Notes under the pieces: model-generated
The model's database searches: none
The model's input: the letters and a program-made list of their open reading frames with translations, nothing else
What the model was told of the DNA's origin: nothing
Part shown: piece after piece, positions 55,087 through 64,000 of the stretch
Numbering within the stretch: position 1 is the first letter of the stretch
Layout: each line of letters begins with the position of its first letter
Made by a program: the position numbers and the translations under genes
Assembly (NCBI GenBank): GCA_000467715.1
Contig: AJFK01000037.1
Location: 62,001 to 126,000, forward strand
Source: Hysterium pulicare CBS 123377
Taxonomy: Eukaryota; Ascomycota; Dothideomycetes; Hysteriales; Hysteriaceae
DNA length: 64,000 nt
Reading direction: 5' to 3'

Positions 55087-56352
55087 TCACTCAGCGAACT
55101 TCATCACAGACCCATTAGGCTCGCGAGGCTCGCCATTCCCGAGCATATAAGTCCCCTCTTTCTCAAAATGTCTGCTACTTGAATGCCAACTCGGCAGACC
55201 CTCCGGGTCCTCATCCTCGTCCTTGCAACCCCTCCTACAACCTCCAGCTTGTCTCCAGCTCGTGCCCGCCCACTTCATACATCTAGCGTACTCGGCGCAC
55301 CTCTCTGTCCTCTTCTTCTTTTGAACAGAGTAATCGTGTAAGGTGCGGCGATCGAGCATGCGTCGCAACGTAATGGTAGCTTTAGCGCAAAAGTCATCGA
55401 CGCCTAACCGATGCATGGATTCGGCTGTGGTTTCTAGAGACTCGAGGTGGTAAAGGATTTCGTCCGAGTCATGAAGCCAGGGTGTTGACGGGAGGCTCTT
55501 CCCTTTAGGGTCTGAGAGTGTGGTTCCGCCCGAGTCGCTGACGGGCGTCAAAGCGACCAAGACCACATCGTCCAGATCCTCGAAGCTGGAATGATTGTTT
55601 AAGTCGTCTTCTAATAGCTGTTTGTTGAGCTCCTGAGTCCCGTATAGTACTATATCCTTCAGCTCCATGAGCAGCTCGAATATCATCCTTCGAGGGATAG
55701 GGCGCTGGTCGAGGAGCGCTTGGATGGAGGGCAGGAATTTGCGGATTATTTCACCGCCGGTGTAGAGGTTCTTGTCGCGGCAGTAGGGCGCATTTTCTGC
55801 CATTTGGATTTCTATTTTAGACATCTGGCGCGAGACACCGGCTGCGATGTGTCGGACCTGGATGAACGGGTTGTTGGCGGCGGAGGATTGGAGGGACGTG
55901 GGGAGATCTGTTGGACGATATGAGCTTCCATCGGCACGACAATCAAGATGACATAGGAAATAACATTGATCTAGCATAAGATGTGAGGAGAAGATATATA
56001 GAACTGCATGAATACCTGTAAAAAGCGTCTCCCCAGTCAACGCAACGAGCGCCTCAGCTAACTCCTTATCCTTCTCCGCCAACTGTTTTTTCTGCGCCTG
56101 CAAGCTCCTCCATGGCACAACAAATCCTATATTACTCCCGCCAGCCTTGCCAGTTCTCTGGTCTACTGCTTGCGCATCTTCTGCATATGTACCGTTGCTG
56201 ACAACGCCCTTCTTCTTCTTCAAGTCCTTCTTCAAGTCGGTAGGCTGATACTGGAAGGTTAAGAGCAGGTCGTTGTTGTCCTTGGTCGCGCGAAGGTTCT
56301 TCCAGACGGACAGGACCGAGTGCGTGCTGAATATGTGTTGGTAAGGCCCCAT
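55087..56352 (-). CDS. hypothetical protein, two exons
   Basis: 385 aa from exons 56016-56352 and 55087-55907. The 108-bp intron (GTATTC...CAACAG, phase 1) contains no stop in frame, so a retained form of 421 aa would also be open. No known domain was recognised. Seen: a Lys-rich stretch (TDLKKDLKKKKG), a short coiled coil (QAQKKQLAEKDKELAEAL), a helical middle (EIIRKFLPSIQALLDQRPIPRRMIFELLMELKD), and a C-terminal run of six cysteines between about residues 320 and 350 that might bind metal. No signal peptide. The intron signals and length support a real gene. Confidence 0.72.
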   Translation of the reverse strand: MGPYQHIFSTHSVLSVWKNLRATKDNNDLLLTFQYQPTDLKKDLKKKKGVVSNGTYAEDAQAVDQRTGKAGGSNIGFVVPWRSLQAQKKQLAEKDKELAEALVALTGETLFTGIHAVLYIFSSHLMLDQCYFLCHLDCRADGSSYRPTDLPTSLQSSAANNPFIQVRHIAAGVSRQMSKIEIQMAENAPYCRDKNLYTGGEIIRKFLPSIQALLDQRPIPRRMIFELLMELKDIVLYGTQELNKQLLEDDLNNHSSFEDLDDVVLVALTPVSDSGGTTLSDPKGKSLPSTPWLHDSDEILYHLESLETTAESMHRLGVDDFCAKATITLRRMLDRRTLHDYSVQKKKRTERCAEYARCMKWAGTSWRQAGGCRRGCKDEDEDPEGLPSWHSSSRHFEKEGTYMLGNGEPREPNGSVMKFAE

Positions 56353-57057
56353 GCTGGGCGGGTCATGGTGAGTTGGGTGTGCAGAGGGTGAATGAGTGAG
56401 ATTCGGAGACGTGGGGTTCTGTTGGCAGCCTGCTTTTGTTTACAAACCCCTGTCAACAGACCTCCGGATGAGTGGTGGGACTGACGTGGTCCCTGCGCTG
56501 GCCCTGCGTTTAGGGCTTCGGATTGCCGATCTTATTGAGCTGCGCATTTATCAGGGTCCCATGGCGTTTGGGGCATGCGATTTGAAACATTCTGAGAATC
56601 TCATGGCGGAAATAGTGTACATTCCCTGAAAGGGGTCGCACTGCGGTTGTCTGGTGTTCTGTAGGCTGATTAGGAAGTCTGAAAGTATTCATGTTGAATT
56701 ACTGGTGGCATCAATCAGATTCAAAACGACACCGGGCTATGGATTTCTTTCCATAGAGCAGTTTGGTGCCTTTGATAGGCCACCGGAAGCCTTACGAAGC
56801 AGTGAAGCTCATGCGCCTTCATCTATTCAAGACAACATGACCCCCTATCCATAGCCGTTTACCCCTAAATCTTATGTTACAGTTTCCACGAATATCATTC
56901 CAATCCATTGATGATTATACAAAATTCAAGGTACAGTACCGCCAAAGCTTCATATGCTGTGCATGCGTATACGCCGAAAAACACCAGGAGTTATGCAACG
57001 CTTTGACGTACCGACATTAAAGCGTGATAATCATGAAAATATTGACCATCCTCGTAC
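56353..57057. other. intergenic, 0.7 kb
   Basis: Promoter of the orphan gene and 3' flank of the phosphatase. Short frames only. Confidence 0.4.
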
Positions 57058-58695
57058 TTAGATGAGCCCCATTAGGCCGTTTGCCGCATACTGCATCGGC
57101 TTGACGTTTGGATGCGGTACGGCCTCGAACTTTGTATAATTGAGTTTGTAGTCCGGTCCAATCTTGATAAAGGCGCCCTTGTTGCCAGTGCTGTCGCAGT
57201 AATGAGGAGCTGAGAAGACGGTGATGCAGCGACCATCATGCTCGACTTCATAGCCTTCCATACGAACTTCGTGACTTCGAATAACAGCTTCAAGTCCGTT
57301 GGCTTCGCAAAACCGTTTTGTGACATCTGGACCAAATTGTAGACCAACGCCGCGCTTGCTAGGTCCACGTCCAGGTGTTGTTTGGGGATCCGTCCACAGC
57401 ATTTCCATCATGAGGCCAGACTGACCCGGTTGCCGCTGCTTGAATCGGTTCAGTTTTCGAACATCATCGAGGTTTACTGCGTCATCGGAGAACAGTCCAC
57501 CATGCAGAACGAAGTATTTCTTGCCGATGAGTGTTGCAAGGGGCAGAGCGGAGAATGATTCTGAGAACAACTTGAAAACTCGTTCTGTGTATTTGGCACG
57601 ACACTCTCCTTCAAAGCCGTACATTCGGTTCATGTCATCTGTCTCATGGTTTCCGCGATTTAGGAAGAAAGATGTGGGATATAACCATTTGTATGCGTAG
57701 AGGGTGAGGGCAACTTCGGTGGACCACGAACCTCTATCGACAAAGTCGCCGTTGAAGAGGAAGGAATTTGTCGCGCTGGGTTTCCCTGCAAGCCGGAAGA
57801 TTTCGAGAAGATCGAAGAATTGACCTGGACGGAGTTAGATCGCGATCGTTGAACATCTGGAGCGGAATAGGATTTGAGCGGGGCAAAGGGGATTGACATA
57901 CCATGAGTATCGCCACAAACCGTGATCTCGTGCTCGTGTTCAACATCCACCTCCACCATGGTAGGCTCCTTCTTAACAATCTCCATGACCTCCAGAATAA
58001 TCTGGAACACATATTTCTTGGGTATCTTCTTCCCATCTTTGAATCGCTGAATCATGTCCTCGACGAACTCAACAGTCATCTCCTTGTCCAGTTTCATGCC
58101 ATCGTATGATGCATCCACTGACATCGAGTCAATATCCAGTCCCTCGGCTGCCGACGGAGCATCCTCGATTTCGATTGCCTTGAGGAAAGCATCGCGCTTC
58201 ACCACCTTGTCACACTCTGCCATGCGCAATTTAGCGGCTTGGTCATTGGGGGCTTTCTTAACGACCAACTTCCAGTCGCGCAGGGCCTCTCGGTGGTGTA
58301 AGATGGCAGTGTTCGCAGAGGCGCGGCGATAATAGGCCTGGTGGACGGATAATAAGCAACGTGAATGTCAAAAGGCAACACGAGGAGTAATGGAAAGGTA
58401 AGGAATACCTTGACATTGTTGGGATCAATTTCAAGCGCTTTGTTAGCATCGAGAATAGCCAGGCCGTACGATTCCAACTTGATGTTGGCCTGTAGAGAGC
58501 CGTTAGCGATGGTCGCGTGGATGCATGAAAGTAGGCTGGACGCACTTGCGCTCGGTTCGTGTAGAATGATGGTTCCTGGTCGTACTTCTCGATAGCTTTA
58601 GTATAAAAGTCGACCGCTGCGGCCCAGTCTTGAGCCTTGAAGGCTGCATTGCCCTTATTTTTGAGCTCTGTTGCCTCCTCGTGTGATGTCGGCAT
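57058..58695 (-). CDS. PPT1: serine/threonine protein phosphatase 5 (PPT1) with TPR domain
   Basis: Phosphoprotein phosphatase that binds the HSP90 C-terminus through TPRs and dephosphorylates HSP90 and its clients. Four exons, 58546-58695, 58409-58489, 57902-58337 and 57058-57824, give 477 aa. TPRs fill about residues 6-110 (ATELKNKGNAAFKAQDWAAAVDFYTKAI, ANKALEIDPNNVKAYYRRA, LVVKKAPND). The PP5 linker follows, then the metallophosphatase core: GDTHGQ (split by the third intron), GDFVDRGSWSTEV, RGNHET, VLHGGLF, and SHEVRMEGYEV with the His of the active site. The C-terminus VKPMQYAANGLMGLI gives a family-typical end. All metal and catalytic residues are present. Divergent from SPT4. Confidence 0.95.
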
Positions 58696-59257
58696 TTTGG
58701 CGATGATGTAGGTGCGGAAGCGACAGCTTTTGTAAGTAGCGAACGAGGGGGCAAGAGAGGTATAAGCAGATGAAAAGCAGACTGATGTAGGAAGTGGGAA
58801 AGAACTTGCTAATGGCCGAGCAAGGAGCAAGCTAAAGGAAGACTCGAGAAGGCCGAGTAGTGAAATGTAGGTTGCACGAATACCTATCAAACTTCGTTTC
58901 GCCTATGATGATGCTTTCCGATGCCTAACCTAAAATAGCTACCTAAGTACTCGAATGATCTGACTTCTATAGAAACGTAAATCTATACACGGAAGATGAA
59001 AAGAATACTTGAGACTCTCTAGTGAGGTAAATTAATGTGAATTGCGATACAAAAATGAAATTAAGAATCATAGACGCACAAAGGAGCGATGATTGGCCTG
59101 GCAAAACCTCGGTCACTTACTGTATAGTTTCCGAGTGGCTGACAAAGGAATTCAAAACCATCACCGCTTTCAAGAGAATCGGAATATCAAAGCGCAAACA
59201 ACCTCGCACAGCACCCCCTCCCACATTCCCGCTCCTCTCCTCTCCAACGCACCCAAA
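58696..59257. promoter_or_regulatory. shared divergent promoter, PPT1 / SPT4
   Basis: 562 bp between the start codons of two conserved genes. Parts of the sequence near the PPT1 start are open but show no domain and are taken as 5' UTR. Confidence 0.4.
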
Positions 59258-59756
59258 ATGTCCCAAACCAACTTCATCCCCACAAACCAATACCGCAATA
59301 TGCGCGCCTGCATGATCTGCAGCATCGTCCGCACAACACAGCAATTCATGACCTCCGGCTGTCCCAACTGCGAAGCCTTCCTCGAAATGACCAGCAACAT
59401 GGACGTCATCCAAGAAGTCACGAGCCAGGTGTTCGACGGCCTGATCACGGTCTCCGACACGAGCAGGAGCTGGGTCGCTAGGTATCAGCGGCTTGAGGGG
59501 TACGTACCGGGGGTTTATGCTGTGCAGGTTGAGGGCGTGGTGAGTTTATATGTTTGAGGTTGGGAGGTTTGAGGGGGTTTTGGCTGATTTTTGGGTCTAG
59601 TTGCCTGATGATGTGATTTCGGCGGCGGAGGCGGCGGGGGTTACTTATATCCCGTAAGTTGAGTCCTACTTTGTGCTATATATAAAAGGGTTGGTTTTAA
59701 CATATATATCCAGTCGGGATGGAAGCGCCAACGAGGCTTCTTTGCCGGTCGAATGA
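59258..59756 (+). CDS. SPT4: transcription elongation factor SPT4
   Basis: Zinc-binding partner of SPT5 (the DSIF complex), which keeps RNA polymerase II processive. Three exons, 59258-59539, 59601-59653 and 59714-59756, give 125 aa; the middle exon is only 53 bp. The four-Cys zinc site is C18-x2-C21...C35-x2-C38 (RACMICSIVR, GCPNCEAF). The conserved core follows: FDGLITVSDTSRSWVARYQR and PGVYAVQVEG. The last exons add LPDDVISAAEAAG and VTYIPRDGSANEASLPVE. Both introns have consensus donors (GTGAGT, GTAAGT). The frame read without splicing stops soon after the first donor, so the introns are required. Confidence 0.95.
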
Positions 59757-60356
59757 TACCACGGGGACGATCCAGATATTGATTGCTTTTCTGAAAATAT
59801 TGGTTGTGCTGTATGCACTTCAAGCGATGGTGTTGGGGTTATTGAGCATACTTTATGGAGTTATACTGCCTTTCTAATTGGGGCTATTCACACGATGGGC
59901 TGGCTTAGCTGGAAAGGTGGGACATGTCAGCGCACAGATACTTGCGTACGGAATTGGTGAGGGACCTCGATTTTGTAGCAACCTTCTGGAATTGCATGCA
60001 TGACTCGTAAGAAAACAAAGAAATAAAAAGAACTCCTCTTCGAATCGTTGACAAGGGTATCTTGAGGAGCCCTAGAGGCCCGGAAATTGTCTCCGGCAGT
60101 AATAGATGACATTGTTTAAAGACTCAAAGTTTCACGTATGTGACTAGTTTATGGACCAAAATTGAAGAAGAAGAGGCCATAACAGCCATCTGAAATTCGG
60201 GGTATCTAAAGGTTCCGACCTTCATAAGTACGCCATTGAATATGCAAAACCATCCTATGCAGAGAGGTACGCCGATGCATTATCCCAGTTCATGACGCCA
60301 ATTCATGACAAGCCACCCAGAAGTACGACGCCCAAGCCCGAAAAAAAGGAAATTGC
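59757..60356. other. convergent intergenic region
   Basis: 600 bp between the stops of SPT4 and MID1. No gene seen. Confidence 0.45.
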
Positions 60357-62505
60357 TCAAAACATAAGTAGAGCGACAAAGATGACCATGTAAGCAAGAC
60401 CCAAGGGTGCAGAGTTGTTGACCGCTTCGCCCGTCACTGTATTCACGTGGAACACTCCCGGGTAATTGCACTGAAGTTTGGAAGGATCCGGATCGCGAGC
60501 AGCATAGCTCATGGCGAGGTTCTTGCCTGTAGGACACGAGAACTGCAACTTGGCCGGGCAGCTACGGACCAAAGCGTAGCACAGGTCGTCACAAGGTAAA
60601 ACTTCGTTGTATGGACCAGGCTTGATGACGTTATCGATAAGGGGATTGCGAGAAGTGTTGTAGCCAAGTCGACTTGTGAGGTTGGCTTGCGCTACATTTT
60701 TGGTATTGTTGATGAAATCAGCAGCAATGTTCCGTGGCAGTAGCGAGGGCGTCGTTGAAGAGTAATCCTCGCACCGAGGGATCAGTACACTGCAAAGCCA
60801 GGATTTGTAGTCATTGGCACAGTCCGTGCAGTTCTTGGCGAGAGAATATTGCGCAGTTCCTGTTGTATTGCAAGCAATCTGGGCGAGACTCTTCGTAAAA
60901 TTCGCGTAGTAGTCTTGGGCCTGGGTGTCGTAGAGGTTGGCAAGCCCAGTAGCGTTCCAAGCGGGATTCGAGGGTACTGCATACGCAACGCTGCTACAAA
61001 AGCTGAGGTTGTAGAGTAGTTGGCAGTTTCCATCTGTAGTAATGATTAGCCTAATACTCGCTTTTTATAAATTCGCTCCAGTGGCACGTACCAGATTTAG
61101 TGTTGAAGGTCATCTGTTGCCAAACCTCCCCTCCGCCTCCAACAACCGCATTCCCTTCTACATCCAGGGAATCGGTTGTGCCATTGCCATTCATAGTCAA
61201 GAAAGCAGAATAACTAGAGCTTGCGTTGAGGCCTTCGATATGAAATAGTTGCTTTGGTCGACTCCCCTCTCCCCACTTTGTCATCCCGGAGGCGATCTGT
61301 AAGTCCGCGGCATCAAACTGTTGTTGAAGTCCACAGAGAGATTTCTCCAGGCCTTGAACAGCCGAATTGTTCTCATTGAAGGCATACAGTGTGAAAGGCG
61401 TACCCATACCCATCCATTTGTCATTTACTCCTTGTGATGAATTCTCGCTTGTCAGGTTATGGGTAACGAGTAGCGCAGAATGCGTGTCCGTATCAACGAG
61501 ATATGCAAAGGACGAAGTACCGTTATAGCTGTGATATGAGCGATCAATGGAAGCCGCCACCTCAAAATGATAATTGCCAGAATAGCTGGGTGGCAGTGGT
61601 GGAGCATAGATGCCAATATTGACATTTGAGTTCGCCGTGAAATTGAAGCCAACAAAGCCAGCGTCAAATGAGATAGGTGAGGCTACGAGACCTTGATCCG
61701 AGTCGGGTCCGGGCTTCTGGTTTCCGGACGAAGTTGAAACGTAGAGTGTAAGCTGCGGTGGAGGACCAGACACAGTTCCGTTGGCGGTAGGCTGGCGACA
61801 AGTATTCACGGATAAGTAGACTTGATGTCCGGCCTGTCTCTTTGTGAAGGCCTCGTTATCATCTTCAAATGCGCGTTCGTCCCGCTTCAGATCGCCGGAG
61901 GAGTTGTGGTCGGGTCGCTGGGATTCAGACTTGTCGGACATCTCTGTTTGTTTGCCAGAAGGGTCTATTGGGCTGACACCAAGCTCATTGTTGTGTTTGT
62001 GCAGTCCTCCCGGATCAGCGTTGTCTACGGCAGACTCAACTCTATCATTCGACTGAAGATTCGGGCTTCTACCATCCAGAGAAGATGGAAGGCCGGCCCC
62101 TGGACTGGCATGCTTTCCTTCGATTTCGGACTGCGCAAAGAGAAAGTTATGGGTCGAACCAGGATTGAGGTCCATGGGCATTTTGACATTATTCGTGAGA
62201 GAATCGACCCCGTCAGCGGCTCTACCGATTATGCTCCGACCGAACTGAGGAAATTCCGGCTCATACTGCGCATCCTCGAGGCTATCGTCAAGATCAAGAC
62301 CCTGTAGATCTCCAACCAGGCCAGGGTGATATTGGGGTGACGACGGACGGCCCGCATAGTTGCTCTGGTGGTAAATGTTGATTTCAGCAGCTTCGGCCCA
62401 GACCGTATGCCATGGAGACCTCACCCAGATTGCTAGGACGAAAACCAACGCCATGATGCAGGCGAAAAGGCGCCTCTGCAACGGCGTCAATTCTGGAATC
62501 TGCAT
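60357..62505 (-). CDS. MID1: stretch-activated calcium channel component MID1
   Basis: Regulatory subunit of the CCH1-MID1 high-affinity calcium channel of the plasma membrane or ER, needed for calcium entry under stress and for hyphal growth. Exons 61092-62505 and 60357-61033 (58-bp intron, GTACG...TACAG) give 696 aa. An N-terminal hydrophobic signal or anchor is FACIMALVFVLAIWV. A long glycosylated ectodomain has many N-x-S/T sites (NFTANSN, HNLTSENSS, NGTSSFAY). The second exon gives the conserved Cys-rich C-terminus with C-x-x-C-like pairs (NCTDCANDYKSWLC, PCDDLCYALVRSC) and a hydrophobic tail (LGLAYMVIFVALLMF), which could be a membrane or GPI-type end. Cysteine spacing is family-like. 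Confidence 0.92.
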
Positions 62506-63489
62506 TGTGAATATCGTGTGTTAGTTGAGCGATCTTGAGGCGCACGGAGGCGCAGGATCCCCCTGAGGTTGTGCCAATGAGAGAAGCTGGTAGTCGTCCG
62601 CCTCCAGACGCTCCCGTGCCTCGGTTCAGAGGGATGTACCGGATGCGGAATCGAACAGCGATCGTGGTTGGTGAGTGTTGTGGTGTAGAAAGAAAAGTTG
62701 ATGGAAGTGCTGATGAAAGCTCCGAGGACGTTGCCAAGCCAAGGGTTTCAGCCCTATGCGGTAAGTTTCATGGAGGGGCCCGAAGACATGGATGTGGAAG
62801 CACCATCAACCACAAGATTTGTCGAATACTCCTGTACGACTTCATGTTTCCCAGATAGAGATCCATGAGTTGTGTCATCCTCGGCTCGGATGCACTGCAG
62901 GTAACGTCGAGGAATTGCAGCTGTACCAGATGAGAAGTCACGCCTGCAGCGACAAACCCCATGGCCATGGATACGAATCTGCACCTAGACTTGCTGACCA
63001 CCTCGACGATTTGGAAACATATATAAAGCATCGAGGACAGCCTCAGTTTGATCTATGTACTCCTCACGGGATACGAGTCTTAATTGCAGGATCTATGGCT
63101 TCGACGACTGGCCCGGGTGGCAGCACTAACGAAGCGCAAAGACTGACAGAGCAAACAGACATCAAGGAACATATATATATACGGACAAGTGCTGATAACA
63201 GAGACAGGATATGCATATGATCTTATCTGGACTCCTATCGGTTGCGGCTCGATATGTATGTACACCACTAATACCAGCATTCATCCCAGCTACTGCCAGC
63301 ACGAAGCCGAACCTAGGGCCGATAGCCGTGGTACAAATGAAACGTACGCCTCAAGAAATGCAGTTAGCCGTCGTCTAAGATCTTCTAGAATGTTTATCAA
63401 GAGCCAGCCGAGGTCTATGCGGGAAGCCAACAAGTTCTACACAACACCAAACACCAGATGCGGGGGAACGAGCAAACCTATTTCAATCC
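62506..63489. other. intergenic, 1 kb
   Basis: Upstream of MID1 and downstream of the acyl-CoA synthetase. Short frames without motifs; a dinucleotide AT run lies near 63171-63182. No gene supported. Confidence 0.45.
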
Positions 63490-64000
63490 TTACAACTTTG
63501 CCCTCACCTTACCACTCGCCTCCTCTTTCAAGGCTTCTTCATACAATTGATCCAGATCGTCGCGGAATTTCTTCGCTGTCTGCGGACGCTTGAGCTTGAG
63601 CCTACAATTGTTCTGGTCAGCTTCCTACCACCAAAAAAAGTGCCGATAGCAGATGCGGCAGGAGACATAGGAGGGAGATACTCACGTAGGAGTCAAGAGC
63701 TGATTCTCAATGGTGAACGGATCGATAAACAATCTGATCGCTTTCACCCTTTCGTAGCTGTTGAACTTGTTCTTACGTGCAACCTTTTCTAGGTCCTTCA
63801 GAGCAGCCTTGACAACCTTGGGGTTTTGCGCTGCTTGTTTCAGTTTCTCTACATCAGTCGGCTTAATGTCCTCTCCAAGAATCTTGCTGGCGAATGCTGA
63901 GAAACCATCAGGCGCTATACCAAACAGGCCGACGAGGAAGCTTTGATGCGAGTCACCATGGACGTATGCGATTTGCATCCATCCACAGTTAGCAAGAAAT
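63490..64000 (-). CDS. long-chain acyl-CoA synthetase, 3' part (cut by window edge)
   Basis: C-terminal end of a long-chain fatty-acid-CoA ligase (FAA/ACSL type), which activates fatty acids with ATP and CoA at ER, peroxisome or lipid-droplet membranes. Exons 63490-63601 and 63686 to beyond 64000, with an 84-bp intron (GTGAGT...TTGTAG). The frame is open to the window end. Visible are YVHGDSHQSFLVGLFG of the C-terminal subdomain, an alpha-helical Lys-rich segment, IRLFIDPFTIENQLLTPT, and LKLKRPQTAKKFRDDLDQLY, which holds the acceptor Lys region of adenylate-forming enzymes. The N-terminal AMP-binding motifs lie outside the window. Confidence 0.92.

Noticed and set aside
1-64000. Transposons, LTR elements, CRISPR arrays, rRNA
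   Set aside because: No transposase, reverse transcriptase or integrase motifs, no long terminal repeats, no spaced palindromic repeats and no rRNA-like stretch were recognised by eye.

Overview
The window is nuclear DNA from a filamentous ascomycete (Pezizomycotina; Leotiomycetes is a guess). The evidence is short GT...AG introns of 41-185 bp with CTAAC-like branch sites, Zn2Cys6 regulators, HET-domain genes and recognisable fungal orthologues (RAD57, SPT4, MID1, a PPT1-type phosphatase, a fungal carnitine acetyltransferase). No transposon, LTR element, CRISPR array, tRNA or rRNA was recognised. Exon boundaries were read by hand from splice signals and frame continuity.

Layout. 1-4.9 kb: nothing supported. 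4.9-10.8 kb: a Rab4/Ypt4-like GTPase (-), a two-exon unknown (+) and a PNS1/CTL-type choline-transporter-like protein (+). 10.8-19.3 kb: gene-poor, holding only a 108-aa secreted cysteine protein. 19.3-26.7 kb: a membrane-anchored SDR (-), a DUF2235 hydrolase (-) and a large HET protein (+) that begins with two Zn2Cys6 clusters. 27.3-31.7 kb: a Zn2Cys6 regulator divergent from a TcuA/fumarate-reductase-like flavoprotein. 31.8-36 kb: a second HET-like gene with an in-frame stop, then RAD57. 37.4-40.4 kb: carnitine acetyltransferase.

41.5-52.4 kb is the most distinctive part: seven RING-type genes in a row, all on the + strand, each with an N-terminal RING and a variable C-terminal region. In six of them the fifth zinc ligand is Gly. 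One copy is more degenerate, and another has a nonsense codon at the conserved Trp. C-terminal modules and even a promoter segment are shared between members, so the array looks like a young, diversifying, lineage-specific family. It is followed by two basic, Arg-rich unknown genes.

55-64 kb returns to mostly conserved housekeeping genes: an orphan, the PPT1/PP5 phosphatase, SPT4 (divergent from PPT1), MID1 and the 3' end of a long-chain acyl-CoA synthetase cut by the window edge. The RING array and the HET genes therefore form an accessory block between conserved flanks. A link of the array to recognition or incompatibility is inference from neighbourhood and family behaviour only.
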